From the NCBI RefSeq assembly GCF_000470655.1, contig NC_021921.1, forward strand, positions 868,001 to 932,000: a stretch of 64,000 nt of DNA, read 5' to 3'. Origin of the DNA: Halorhabdus tiamatea SARL4B (GTDB lineage Archaea; Halobacteriota; Halobacteria; Halobacteriales; Haloarculaceae). Made by a program: the position numbers and the translations under genes. Under the pieces are notes generated by a model that saw nothing but the letters and a program-made list of their open reading frames with translations, searched no databases and was not told where the DNA came from. Below are positions 34,900 to 44,365 of this stretch, one piece after another (position 1 is the first letter of the stretch; each line of letters starts with the position of its first letter).

Positions 34900-36623
34900 T
34901 GGCTTTCAGTGAGGTAAACGCGGGCGTCCCAGGGTTGGAGTTCGAACTGTGCGTTCACGCCGGTCGAGACGTCCTGGTTCGCGATGGCGAGTTCGAGGTC
35001 GTCAGTCGGGATGTCATCGGGGATGTCGACCGTTGTCGGCTCGTCGCTCCAGTTGAGGACGATCAGCGCACGGTCCTCGCCGAGGGTCCGCGTGTAGGCG
35101 AACACTGACTCGTGATCCGGGTAATGCAATTCGAAGTCACCGTAGATCAGGACGTCGTTGTCGTGTCTAAGGTCGATCAGCCGCCGGTAATACTGGAAGA
35201 TCGAGTCCCGACTTTCACGTTCGCTGGCGACGTTGATATCGGCGTAGTTGTCGGTGACTTTCAGCCAGGGCTCGCCGTCGGTGAACCCGGCGTTCGCGTC
35301 GGCCGACCACTGCATCGGCGTCCGGGCGTTGTCGCGTGCGACGGCTTCGATCGCGTCGCGGACGTCGTCATAGTCCTCAGCATCGCCGTCCTGGATGGCC
35401 TCCTCGACGAAGTTGATCGCCTCGACGTCGCGTAGCTCGTCGATCGACTCGAAACTCGCGTTCGTCATCCCGAGTTCCTCGCCCTGATAGACGAACGGCG
35501 TGCCGTGAAGCGTGTGAGTGAACGTCCCCAGAAGCTTCGCCGACTCCTGTCGGTACTCGCCGTCGTTGCCGAACTGCGAGACCGACCGTGGCTGATCGTG
35601 ATTCGAGAGGTAGACGCTGTTCCAGCCGTCCGCGGCGAGCCCGGTCTGCCACCGCTCGAAGATCTGCTTGAACTCGACGAGGTCGAACTCACCGGCGTCC
35701 CACTTGCTGTCGCCGTCGCCGACGCCCATGTGCTCGAACTGGAACACCATCGAGAGGCCGTCGCCGTCCTCGCCGACGTACTCTCGGGCGTCTTCGACGG
35801 AGACACCCGGCGTCTCGCCGACGGTCATGATCTCACGATCGACAGTATCGATGGTCTGCCCAATCATCTCCGAGAAGTACTCGTGGACTCGCGGACCGTT
35901 CATGAAGTGCTCGGCCCCGACCAGGCCGCCGTGGGGGTCGCCGTCGGGAAGTCCCTCTGTCTTGGAGATGAGGTTGATGACGTCCATCCGGAAGCCGTCG
36001 ATCCCGCGGTCGAGCCACCAGTTCATCATGTCGTAGACGTCCTCGCGGACGGCAGGGTTACGCCAGTTGAGATCGGGCTGTTTCTCGTCGAAGAGGTGGA
36101 GATACCACGCTTCGCGCTCGTCGTCGTAGGACCACGCCGACCCGCCGAAGAAGGAGTCCCAGTTGTTCGGCGGGGTTTCGGGGTCGCCCTCACGCCAGTA
36201 GTAATAGTCGTCGTAGGGTTCCTCGCCGCGCCGGGAGCGCTTGAACCACTCGTGTTCGTCCGAGGTGTGGTTGACGACCAGGTCCATGATGAGACGGATG
36301 TCACGGTCGTGGAGTTCTGCCAGCAACTGCCCCCAGTCCTCGAGGTCGCCGTACTGGTCGTCGATGGCGCGGTAGTCGCTGATGTCGTAGCCGTTGTCGG
36401 CCTGGGGGGACTGATAGACGGGCGACAGCCAGACGGCGTCGACGCCCAGTTCGTCGAGGTAGTCGACCTTCTCGACGATGCCGGGGATGTCACCGATCCC
36501 GTCGGCGTCGGTGTCGTTGAAACTCTTCGGGTAGATCTGGTAGACGACCGCCTCTTTCCACCAGGGAGTACCGTCCGTTTCCGTCGCGAGTACGTTCGAG
36601 GGGGGAGAGTGGCGCTGACTCAT
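34896..36623 (-). CDS. GH13 oligo-1,6-glucosidase-like paralogue with Val after the nucleophile
   Basis: A 575-residue homologue of the next gene, with the same blocks WWKEAVVYQIYPKSF, DADGIGDIPG and NGYDISDYRAID. Catalytic residues are D214 in GFRMDVINLIS, E270 in TVGETPG and D343 in SNHDQPRS. The residue after the nucleophile is Val (V215), the marker of alpha-1,6-acting isomaltases and dextran glucosidases. ATG 36623 was preferred over an extension to 36656 that adds non-family residues. Preceded by a palindromic promoter element (36693-36708) shared with the divergent TrmB gene. Likely acts on isomaltose-type sugars. Confidence 0.9.
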   Translation of the reverse strand: MSQRHSPPSNVLATETDGTPWWKEAVVYQIYPKSFNDTDADGIGDIPGIVEKVDYLDELGVDAVWLSPVYQSPQADNGYDISDYRAIDDQYGDLEDWGQLLAELHDRDIRLIMDLVVNHTSDEHEWFKRSRRGEEPYDDYYYWREGDPETPPNNWDSFFGGSAWSYDDEREAWYLHLFDEKQPDLNWRNPAVREDVYDMMNWWLDRGIDGFRMDVINLISKTEGLPDGDPHGGLVGAEHFMNGPRVHEYFSEMIGQTIDTVDREIMTVGETPGVSVEDAREYVGEDGDGLSMVFQFEHMGVGDGDSKWDAGEFDLVEFKQIFERWQTGLAADGWNSVYLSNHDQPRSVSQFGNDGEYRQESAKLLGTFTHTLHGTPFVYQGEELGMTNASFESIDELRDVEAINFVEEAIQDGDAEDYDDVRDAIEAVARDNARTPMQWSADANAGFTDGEPWLKVTDNYADINVASERESRDSIFQYYRRLIDLRHDNDVLIYGDFELHYPDHESVFAYTRTLGEDRALIVLNWSDEPTTVDIPDDIPTDDLELAIANQDVSTGVNAQFELQPWDARVYLTESQ

Positions 36624-36692
36624 CGGTGTTCCCGTGAGACAACGCAGGACGGCCACTTAACAGTATCCTAAATCTTGAAGAAGACATTCTAC

Positions 36693-36708
36693 GACTAATT
36701 TTATAGTC
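36693..36708. promoter_or_regulatory. Palindrome overlapping the divergent TATA region (GH13 / trmB2)
   Basis: GACTA-ATTTTA-TAGTC is a perfect 5-bp inverted repeat with a 6-base AT spacer. On the minus strand it reads as TATA box TATAAAA for the alpha-glucosidase operon, on the plus strand as TTTTATAG. A regulator bound here would block TATA-binding protein; the adjacent TrmB is the natural candidate, by inference. Confidence 0.45.
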
Positions 36709-36841
36709 CTGGGTCACGTGAGTTCGGAAGACGAGCGACGCAGACGACACAGCGGACGACCTGTCACGACGACAGCGAACCGCGGCATCACGCGGGACGC
36801 GACCGACGGACAGACAACGCAGACACGAAAACCAACCGCCA

Positions 36842-37897
36842 ATGACCGACAACTCGCAGGGTGAGGACGCGAACGTCAGGGAGGAACTCGCCGTCTTCGG
36901 GCTCTCGGAGACGGAGATCGAGACGTATCTCGCGGTCCTCTCGGGCAACGAGACGACTCGGGAGATCGCCGAGCGGGCGGACGTCACCCAGCGGGCGGTG
37001 TACGACCTCGCCGAGCGGCTGGCCGACCGTGGCCTGGTCCGGGTCGACGAGCACGCCTCGCCGACGACGATCCGGGCGGTCCCGCCGGGGAAAGCGATCG
37101 AGCGGCTTTCCGAACGCCTCGAATCAGTCCGGCCGACCCTGGAGGACGTCTACACCGAGACGAGCGTCGACCAGCCGGAGATCCAGGTCGTCCGCTCGCG
37201 CGCGACGGCGATCGACCGTCTCCGGGAGGGCATCGAGGCGGCCGAACGCGAGATCGCGGTCGCGATCCCGGCCGACGCCTATCCGGAGATCGAATCGGCC
37301 CTCGCCGCAGCACACGATCGCGGCGTGTTCGTCCTGTTGCTCGTCGGCGGCACTGACGACGAGGCGGTGGCGGAGCGTGAGTTCGCGGCCGTCGCGGACG
37401 TCGTCCGGCACTGGGAGGCGCACCCGCAGTTCATGTACGTCGTCGACGACGCCGACGCGATGATCGGCGACAGCGCGATCGTCGATCGTGGCCACTCCGA
37501 CGAACACGCCGTCTACGTGGCCGAGCGCAACCTCGCCGGCTCGATCTTCAGCGCCTTCCTGGGGGCGTACTGGCCCGCCTCGACGGAGCTGTTCGTCGCC
37601 GACCCGAGTCCGCTCCCCCGGACGTTCACGTGGTTCCGGGAGGCGGCCTTCCAGGCGGCCGTCCACGACCGCGCGGGGACTGCCCTCCACGCAGCGGTCG
37701 AGACCGCCGACGGCGAGCACCTCGCCGGCCCCGTGACGGCGATCAACCAGCAGTTCGTCGACCCGCCGAGCGGGGCGTTTCCCCTGCAGCACAGCCTCGT
37801 CGTCGCGACGGACGAGGGCGAGGTGAGCCTCGGGGGCCGAGGGTCGTTCCTGGAAGACCACGAGGTCGCCTCGATCACCCTCACGCCCGAGCGCTGA
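36842..37897 (+). CDS. Second TrmB-family transcriptional regulator
   Basis: A 351-residue regulator with an N-terminal winged helix (about 12-75: LSETEIETYLAVLSGNETT, AVYDLAERLADRGLV), a linker helix (80-110) and a C-terminal TrmB-like domain that starts with a PLD-like fold (about 115-240, EIAVAIPADAYPEIES). It is only distantly similar to the TrmB at 5514. It is divergent from the GH13 alpha-glucosidase pair and runs 33 bases before the GH31 gene on the same strand, so it probably controls both. Effector unknown; an isomalto-oligosaccharide or sucrose is a reasonable guess from context. Confidence 0.9.
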   Translation: MTDNSQGEDANVREELAVFGLSETEIETYLAVLSGNETTREIAERADVTQRAVYDLAERLADRGLVRVDEHASPTTIRAVPPGKAIERLSERLESVRPTLEDVYTETSVDQPEIQVVRSRATAIDRLREGIEAAEREIAVAIPADAYPEIESALAAAHDRGVFVLLLVGGTDDEAVAEREFAAVADVVRHWEAHPQFMYVVDDADAMIGDSAIVDRGHSDEHAVYVAERNLAGSIFSAFLGAYWPASTELFVADPSPLPRTFTWFREAAFQAAVHDRAGTALHAAVETADGEHLAGPVTAINQQFVDPPSGAFPLQHSLVVATDEGEVSLGGRGSFLEDHEVASITLTPER

Positions 37898-37930
37898 GAC
37901 ACGCGAAACCCACGAGACCACTACCCTACC

Positions 37931-40618
37931 ATGACACCCACCCACGACGACCGACCCGACGCACTGGCCGACAGACACGTGCCGGACTTCGATCCGGTCG
38001 CCGCCGACGACGCGACGGTCACGGGCCCGAACGTCCGCATCACGGTCCTCTCGGCCCGCGTCCTCCGACTGGAATACGATCCGACGGAGACCTTCGAGGA
38101 CCGCCCGAGCCAGCTGGTGTGGTATCGCGACCGGCCGGTCCCGGACTTCGCGGTCACCCGAGGCGACGACCGACTCGTCGTCGAGACCGACGCACTCACG
38201 CTCGAATACGACCACGGGATCGAGGCGGCGTTCACCGCCGAGACGCTGTCGATCGAACTCGAAGACGGCACCGTCTGGACTTACGGCGACGAGAACGAGG
38301 GCAACCTCGGCGGCGCGCTCCGGACGGTCGACGAGGTCGACGGGGCCGCCCCCTTGGAGGACGGCCTGGTCTCGACCGACGGGTGGGCCGTCGTCGACGA
38401 TACTGACCGACTGGTCTTCGGCGAGGACGGCTGGGTCGAGCCTCGCGACGCGCCCGAGTCCTCCGAGGACCTGTATTTCTTCGGTGACGGGCAGGACTAC
38501 GAGACGCGCCTGGCGGACTTCCGGGCGATCACGGGCGAAGTCCCGATGATCCCGCGGTGGGCGCTTGGCAACTGGTGGAGTCGGTACTGGGAGTACACCC
38601 AGGACGAACTCCGGGGCGTCGTCGAGGGATTCGACGAGCGGGACATCCCGCTGTCGGTCGCCGTCATCGACATGGACTGGCACGTCGTCGACAACGCGTA
38701 TCACGACGGCTGGACCGGCTGGACGTGGAACGACGAGTACTTCCCCGACCCCGCGGGCTTCGTCGAGTGGCTCCACGACAACGACATCAAGACGACGCTC
38801 AACCTCCACCCCGCCGAGGGCGTCCATCCCCACGAGACCCAGTACGCGGACTTCGCCGAGTTCATGGGGATCGACCCGGACAGCGAGGAGCCGGTCGAGT
38901 TCGACGCCGCCGACCCACAGTTCCTCCGTGGATACTTCGAGCACCTCATCAATCCGATGGAGGACGAGGAGGGGGTTGACTTCTGGTGGATCGACTGGCA
39001 GCAGTGGGAGCAGTCCCCGGAGATGGACGGGCTCGACCCGCTGTGGGCGCTGAACCACCTCCACTCCCTCGACCGGACGCGGACGGGCAAGCGGCCGTTC
39101 ATCTTCTCGCGGTGGCCCGGCCTGGGCGGCCATCGGTATCCGATCGGGTTCTCCGGGGATTCGTACATCTCCTGGCCGTCGCTGCGCTTCCAGCCTCACC
39201 TCACGGCCACCTCGGCCAACGTCGCCTACGGCTGGTGGAGTCACGACATCGGGGGCCACATGGGCGGGGAAGGCGACCCACAGGCCTTCGGCGAGTTGTA
39301 CGCCCGGTGGACCCAGTTCGGCGCGCTCTCGCCGATCAACCGCATCCACACGACCAAACACCCCTTCGTCGACAAACGGCCCTGGGAGTTCGACGGCGCG
39401 ATCACCGAGACGCTCGAAGACGCACTCAGCCTGCGCCACGAACTGATCCCCTATCTCTACACGATGGCGTGGCGCGACCACACCGAGGGCGTCCCGCTCG
39501 TCCGGCCGATGTACTACCACCATCCCGAGGCCGAGGCGGCCGAGGAGAGCGTCCACCAGTACTACTTCGGCAGCGAGTTGCTCGCCGCACCACACTTGAG
39601 CGAGCGCGACGACGAGACCAACCTCGCCCGCCGGTCGGTCTGGCTGCCCGAGGGCGAGTGGTTCGACTTCGTCACCGGCGAGTACCACGAGGGCGGGCGC
39701 TGGCTGGCCCGTTACGGCGACCTCGCGGACCTGCCGGTCTACGCGAAAGCCGGTGCGATCGTCCCGATGGACGCCGACGCGCGGGCGGACACCGAGAACC
39801 CCGAGCGCCTCCGGATCGTCGCGTTCCCGGGTGCGGACAACACCTTCGACCTCTACGAGGACGACGGCACGACGACGGCCCACCGCGACGGCGCGTACGC
39901 AACGACCGAATTCGCCCAGACGTTCGACGGCGATCGGCTGACCTTTGAGATCGGCGGGGCCGAGGGCGATCTCTCGGAGATTCCCGACGAGCGCGCGTAC
40001 GAACTTCAGTTCCGCGGCGTGACCGAACCGGCGGACGTCGACGTCGAAGCCCCGGTCGAGGCCGAGACGACCTACGCGGCCGAGGAGGCCACCCTCACGG
40101 TCGCCTTCGACGCCGTCGCAGTCGAGGAAGGGCTGACGGTCTCGGTTACAGCGGCGGGCGAGTCGCTCCTCGACCGACGTGACCGGACGCGGAGCCACGT
40201 CGAGACACTCCTGGAGTCGTTCCGGACGCACGTCACCGTGAAGGACCACCTCCTGGCGGACTTCGAGCCCGACGGCGTCGCGTGGCTCGCGGAGTACGTC
40301 CGCGTGCTCTCGACCGTCCAGTTGCGGGCGCTGGCCGAGACCATCACCGGGGCCGGCGTCGACGTGCTCGACCACGACGACGCGGACCGACTCGTGGTCT
40401 GGAACCCCGAGGACGCCCCCGTCACCTACCAGTTCAGCGCGTTCGACTGGACGGAGGACCCCTTCAGAATGGAACACACCGCCGACCGCGGGGACGCACC
40501 GGCGTTCACGGCGTTCGACGTCCACGAGGCGGCCGTCGAAGGGGAGGTGCGCCTCGAGTACGACGGCGTCTTCGCGGTGACCGCCGAGAGCGAGGCCGAA
40601 GAGAAACCCGAGCACTAA
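37931..40618 (+). CDS. GH31 alpha-glucosidase with C-terminal extension
   Basis: An 895-residue GH31 enzyme that removes alpha-linked sugars from non-reducing ends. An N-terminal beta-sandwich (1-200) is followed by the barrel with MIPRWALGNWWSRYW, nucleophile D355 in FWWIDWQQWE and acid/base D410 in GFSGDSYISW. The proximal and distal C-terminal beta-domains end near residue 680. About 200 further residues, rich in helices (for example HVETLLESFRTHVTVKDHL) and ending in a beta-like part, are not standard for the family. No signal peptide. It follows a TrmB gene. Substrate could be maltose, isomaltose or nigerose type; alpha-xyloside is less likely here. Confidence 0.9.
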   Translation: MTPTHDDRPDALADRHVPDFDPVAADDATVTGPNVRITVLSARVLRLEYDPTETFEDRPSQLVWYRDRPVPDFAVTRGDDRLVVETDALTLEYDHGIEAAFTAETLSIELEDGTVWTYGDENEGNLGGALRTVDEVDGAAPLEDGLVSTDGWAVVDDTDRLVFGEDGWVEPRDAPESSEDLYFFGDGQDYETRLADFRAITGEVPMIPRWALGNWWSRYWEYTQDELRGVVEGFDERDIPLSVAVIDMDWHVVDNAYHDGWTGWTWNDEYFPDPAGFVEWLHDNDIKTTLNLHPAEGVHPHETQYADFAEFMGIDPDSEEPVEFDAADPQFLRGYFEHLINPMEDEEGVDFWWIDWQQWEQSPEMDGLDPLWALNHLHSLDRTRTGKRPFIFSRWPGLGGHRYPIGFSGDSYISWPSLRFQPHLTATSANVAYGWWSHDIGGHMGGEGDPQAFGELYARWTQFGALSPINRIHTTKHPFVDKRPWEFDGAITETLEDALSLRHELIPYLYTMAWRDHTEGVPLVRPMYYHHPEAEAAEESVHQYYFGSELLAAPHLSERDDETNLARRSVWLPEGEWFDFVTGEYHEGGRWLARYGDLADLPVYAKAGAIVPMDADARADTENPERLRIVAFPGADNTFDLYEDDGTTTAHRDGAYATTEFAQTFDGDRLTFEIGGAEGDLSEIPDERAYELQFRGVTEPADVDVEAPVEAETTYAAEEATLTVAFDAVAVEEGLTVSVTAAGESLLDRRDRTRSHVETLLESFRTHVTVKDHLLADFEPDGVAWLAEYVRVLSTVQLRALAETITGAGVDVLDHDDADRLVVWNPEDAPVTYQFSAFDWTEDPFRMEHTADRGDAPAFTAFDVHEAAVEGEVRLEYDGVFAVTAESEAEEKPEH

Positions 40619-40657
40619 AAGACAGCCGTCTTCTTCTGGTTGTGACCCGCGCCAGGC

Positions 40658-42817
40658 TCACATCGCCGAGTCGAGCGTCCAGACGTCGAGTGAGTGAACC
40701 TGGACGCGCCCGCCGCGGGCCCGGACGGAGACGCCGAGGCTGTCGGATCGCGTCGGGTAGATCCGGCTACTCAGCGCAGTGCGGTCGTTCACGAAGAGTT
40801 CGAGCACCGACGCGTCCACCAGCACGCGGAGTCGAATCCGGTCCGGATCCGAGCCGGGCACGTCCGGGATCGACTGGGGTTCGGTCGCGACGGCGTCCGA
40901 CTGGCTCGAGTCGCGGCGATCGAGCGTCAGCGTCCCGTCGGCCTCGTACCGGACCACGGTACGTTCCGCACCGTCCGGCGACGCCCGGACCACGAGGTCG
41001 AACGCGTCGGCACTCTCGAGGGTCACGTCGAGGTCGAACTCGAGGTGTGCCCCCTCGACGTCGGCGAGTGGGTTGTCGTCGTCCGGGTCGAGCGACCGCT
41101 CGTCGACGCTTTCGTGGTCCGATCGGAGCGCCGAGAGTTCCGGAGCGGGCCGAATCGAGAGTTCGTCGTCGAGGCTGATCTCCCGGGGGACCGACAGCGC
41201 GCCCGACCAGCCGGCGTCCCACTGGGCTGACTCCTCGCGATCCTCGCGGATCCAGCCCCACGAGAGGTAGCGATCGCCGTCCGGGATCGACTGGCTCGCA
41301 TAGAAGTTGCCGTGGTCGAACGTGACCTGCCGATCGACGTCGAAGGTGTCGCCGTCGAAGCTGCCACGAAACCCGATCACGCTATCGAGATTCGAGACGG
41401 CGAGCACCTGCTCGCCCCCGAAGTCCATGAAGTCGGGACACTCCCAGATCCCGCCAGTCTCGTCGCGCTCGCCGACGAGGGGGGTCCCGGCGTACGTCCA
41501 CTCGGTGAGATCCGGGGAACGATAGAGAAAGACCGTCCCGCCCTCGTCGACGATGCCGGAGCCGACGAGGTGATACCAGGTCCCGTCCTCGCGCCAGACC
41601 TCGTGATCCCGGAACTCGGCGTCCCACTCCTCGGTCGCGTAGAGATTCGCGTCGGGCGGCGATTCGATCACCGGATTTCCGGGGTGTTTCTCGAAGGCCG
41701 CCAGATCGTCGTCGCGCGCCCGGGCGATACAGGGCAACTGTTTGCGGCCGTCAGCACCCGTATAGACGACCGTCGGCTGGCCGTCGTCGACAACCATACA
41801 CCCCGACCAGCAGCCGTCGCGGTCCGGCCCCTCGAGCGAGGGAGTGAGGGCAACAGAGCGGTCCGTCCAGTGGACCAGGTCGTCGCTTTCGGCGTGGCCC
41901 CAGTGGATCGTGCCGTGGTAGGGGCCGCCGGGGTTGTACTGATAGAAGAGGTGATACCGGTCGTTCCAGTAGACGAGGCCGTTGGGGTCGTTGAGCCAGT
42001 TGGCCGGCGGGCTGAAGTGATAGGTCGGACGGTGTGGGTCCGGGGCCGTCTCGGCTCGCAGTTCGGTCAGCGCTTCCGCCGTGTACGGCCGTCGGCCGAA
42101 CCGGACGTCCGCAGCGAAAAAGCGGTCGATCCCGGCGAGCAGCGTCCGCAGTTCCGTCTCGAAGGTGTCGATGCCGGCCTCGAAGTTGACGTCGCGACCG
42201 ATGCCGAGGACGCGGCCCTCGCCGTGTTCCCAGGCGATCACGCTGTTGTGATTCGGTCGATCTTCCTCGCCGACGACGGTACTCGCGAGGACGACGCCGT
42301 GTTCGGGGAGGCGTCGGTCGTAGGCGACCCGGGGGACAGACTCGCGCTCGCAGGGCTGGGTGTGGATTCGGAGGGCGTCGAAGCCGTCGAACGGCGGCCG
42401 GTCCGCGAGGCGGGACGTCACGAGGAAGCCACTCGGGCGGTGTTCCCAGGTGTGGACCGGCCGGTAGTCGTCGTCGATCCGATCCGGCGGGTGCGGATCG
42501 ACACCGAGGTCGTCGACGGCCGTCATGGCGTAGAGACTCACCAGGAGATCGCCGCCCTGCGTGACGTAACTTTCGAGCGCGCCAGCGAGCCCTGGCGTCA
42601 GTTCGTCCCCGATCGGCTCCGCGCGGTGCCACCAGAGCCGGTCGTGGCGCTCACTTGCGTCCCCGTGGGCGAGTGCGTCCGCGTCCAGGACGTCGATCTG
42701 CGTGTCCCAGACCTCGCTGGCGACCTCACGAGCGAGTCGCTGTTCGTCGGTCAGGTCGCCGAGCGAGAGGAATCCGACGGTTCCCGGTCCGTGCTGGGTC
42801 TCCGGACGGTCGTCCAT
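40658..42817 (-). CDS. GH32 fructan/sucrose hydrolase with N-terminal amidotransferase-like domain
   Basis: A 719-residue enzyme. Residues about 270-560 form the five-bladed GH32 domain: nucleophile D277 in NWLNDPNG, transition-state Asp in EFRDHEVW and acid/base Glu in GIWECPDF; the C-terminal beta-sandwich ends near 719. About 260 residues precede it, beginning VGFLSLGD with a GGDLLVSLYA block and IAWEHGEGRVLGIGRD, which resemble class-I amidotransferase/ThuA-like folds with no obvious catalytic Cys. ATG 42817 was chosen over 42844. No signal peptide, so it acts on imported sucrose, levan or inulin oligosaccharides. Fructose released could enter through the PfkB kinases in this window. Confidence 0.9.
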   Translation of the reverse strand: MDDRPETQHGPGTVGFLSLGDLTDEQRLAREVASEVWDTQIDVLDADALAHGDASERHDRLWWHRAEPIGDELTPGLAGALESYVTQGGDLLVSLYAMTAVDDLGVDPHPPDRIDDDYRPVHTWEHRPSGFLVTSRLADRPPFDGFDALRIHTQPCERESVPRVAYDRRLPEHGVVLASTVVGEEDRPNHNSVIAWEHGEGRVLGIGRDVNFEAGIDTFETELRTLLAGIDRFFAADVRFGRRPYTAEALTELRAETAPDPHRPTYHFSPPANWLNDPNGLVYWNDRYHLFYQYNPGGPYHGTIHWGHAESDDLVHWTDRSVALTPSLEGPDRDGCWSGCMVVDDGQPTVVYTGADGRKQLPCIARARDDDLAAFEKHPGNPVIESPPDANLYATEEWDAEFRDHEVWREDGTWYHLVGSGIVDEGGTVFLYRSPDLTEWTYAGTPLVGERDETGGIWECPDFMDFGGEQVLAVSNLDSVIGFRGSFDGDTFDVDRQVTFDHGNFYASQSIPDGDRYLSWGWIREDREESAQWDAGWSGALSVPREISLDDELSIRPAPELSALRSDHESVDERSLDPDDDNPLADVEGAHLEFDLDVTLESADAFDLVVRASPDGAERTVVRYEADGTLTLDRRDSSQSDAVATEPQSIPDVPGSDPDRIRLRVLVDASVLELFVNDRTALSSRIYPTRSDSLGVSVRARGGRVQVHSLDVWTLDSAM

Positions 42818-42920
42818 ACCTGTCCGGAGGGAAATCGCGGCCAAAAAACTACGGGAGAGCGGACGGCGAGTTGCGGCGTGGACAACACACTCAAGTCAGG
42901 ACCGACCCAACGTTGCGGGC

Positions 42921-43757
42921 ATGAACTCGCTGCTGGAGAAACTCCGCCGACCGGAGTATACCGGCGACAACCGGTGTTGGCCGTGTACGATCACGAACAC
43001 TGCGTTGCTCGCTGGCGTGACCGGCCTGCTGTGGCTGCGAGGCAAGCGTCGAACCGCGACGGCCCTGGCGGTCGGCGGCCTCGCGGCGATCGGGCTCCGT
43101 GGCTATCTGGTTCCGTACACGCCGTCGTTCGCGCCGGAACTCACCGCGAAACTCCCCGTCGACCCCTTCGATCACGGCGAGTCGCCGACGGCGACCGGAT
43201 CGCTCGCTGACGTCGGCGAATCGGCGTCGCCGGATCGGGACGACGCCGGGGAACAGCCACCCGACGGCGAGGAGGTGCTCGCCCAGCTTGGCGAGGCGGG
43301 CGTCGTCGAGTTCGACGGCGAAGACGTCCGACTCGACGAGGACTTCCGGGCCGACTGGCGACGCGAGATCGAAGCGCTACGGGAGCGGGATCTCGAGGGG
43401 CTGGCGGCCGTCGCCGACGGCGCGACGCCACCGGCAGTCGACGTCTCGGCGACTCGCGAGGCGGTCGAACCCGGGATCGTCCTCGACTCGAAGGCGGGGT
43501 CGCCGACCCACATGCGGCGGGCCTACGCGATCCCCGAACTCGCGGCCACACGGGCGCTCGCCGGGCGCGTCGACGACGATGTCGCGCGTGCTGCGGGGCG
43601 GCCGCTCCGGTCGTTGCTCCAGACGTGTCCGCTCTGTGACGAGGAGCTGATCGTCACCGACGCCAAGTGCTGTGGCGAGACCGTGCCGACGGGCGGGTCG
43701 CCCGCGGAGAAACTGATGTGTCCGTCGTGCAACGCGCGCTTCTTTACGTTCGAGTGA
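42921..43757 (+). CDS. Haloarchaeal membrane protein with C-terminal zinc ribbon
   Basis: A 278-residue protein. Two hydrophobic segments lie in the first 70 residues (TNTALLAGVTGLLWL and ATALAVGGLAAIGLRGYLV), the middle is acidic and helical, and the end has four cysteines in CPLCDEEL and CPSCNARF plus one CC pair, a likely zinc ribbon. ATG 42921 follows a gap after the divergent GH32 gene; a longer frame from 42702 overlaps GH32 and is rejected. Function unknown; similar two-helix plus ribbon proteins occur in haloarchaea by my recollection. Confidence 0.7.
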   Translation: MNSLLEKLRRPEYTGDNRCWPCTITNTALLAGVTGLLWLRGKRRTATALAVGGLAAIGLRGYLVPYTPSFAPELTAKLPVDPFDHGESPTATGSLADVGESASPDRDDAGEQPPDGEEVLAQLGEAGVVEFDGEDVRLDEDFRADWRREIEALRERDLEGLAAVADGATPPAVDVSATREAVEPGIVLDSKAGSPTHMRRAYAIPELAATRALAGRVDDDVARAAGRPLRSLLQTCPLCDEELIVTDAKCCGETVPTGGSPAEKLMCPSCNARFFTFE

Positions 43758-43758
43758 G

Positions 43759-44208
43759 TCAGGCCCCTTTGACGAACGTTACCGGGCAGGGTGATTCGAG
43801 CATGACGTCCTGGGCGATACTCCCGAAGACAGCCTTCCCGCTCGGTGAGCGTTTCCGCCCGCCGACGACCACCCGATCGGCGTCGAGTTCACCCGCGAGC
43901 TCGACGATCTTCTCGGCGTGATCGCCGACGCGACCGTGGACCGCATACTCGATGCCGGCGTCCTCGAGTGCACCGATCAGCGCTCGGATCGTCTCGTGGC
44001 GCTGTGCGACGGCGTCCGGGTCCGCAGTCGTCGAACTCTCGAAGTTTAACCGGTCGGTCGCCTCCTCGAACTCCCCCGGCGTGAAGACGTGCGTGAGGTG
44101 GACTGTCGCGGCGGCCGGTTGGGCGACCTCGAGGACTGCCTCGGCGAGTTCGTCGGCGCGCTCGCTGTCTTTGGGCCCGACTGCGACGAGTATGTTTTGC
44201 AGCGTCAT
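43759..44208 (-). CDS. Universal stress protein (UspA family)
   Basis: A 149-residue single-domain UspA protein. It starts ILVAVGPKDSERADELAE and ends with the ATP-binding pattern VVVGGRKRSPSGKAVFGS (G-x2-R...G-x-x-x-G-S type) and SIAQDVMLESPCPVTFVK. It lies tail to tail with the preceding membrane protein. UspA proteins bind ATP and modulate stress survival; target not known. Confidence 0.92.
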   Translation of the reverse strand: MTLQNILVAVGPKDSERADELAEAVLEVAQPAAATVHLTHVFTPGEFEEATDRLNFESSTTADPDAVAQRHETIRALIGALEDAGIEYAVHGRVGDHAEKIVELAGELDADRVVVGGRKRSPSGKAVFGSIAQDVMLESPCPVTFVKGA

Positions 44209-44365
44209 GCCGTCGAATTGGTCGGCCAGGGTTACAAAACTATGTGTTCAGCCGGATGCCCTCGCGAAAGTCCGAAGAGGTCGGTTCCGGGTTCGCCGAC
44301 ACGCCTGGCCAGCCATGAGGGACTGTCCACGGCAGGTATATACCCACGCCGCCTGAAGTGTCAGT

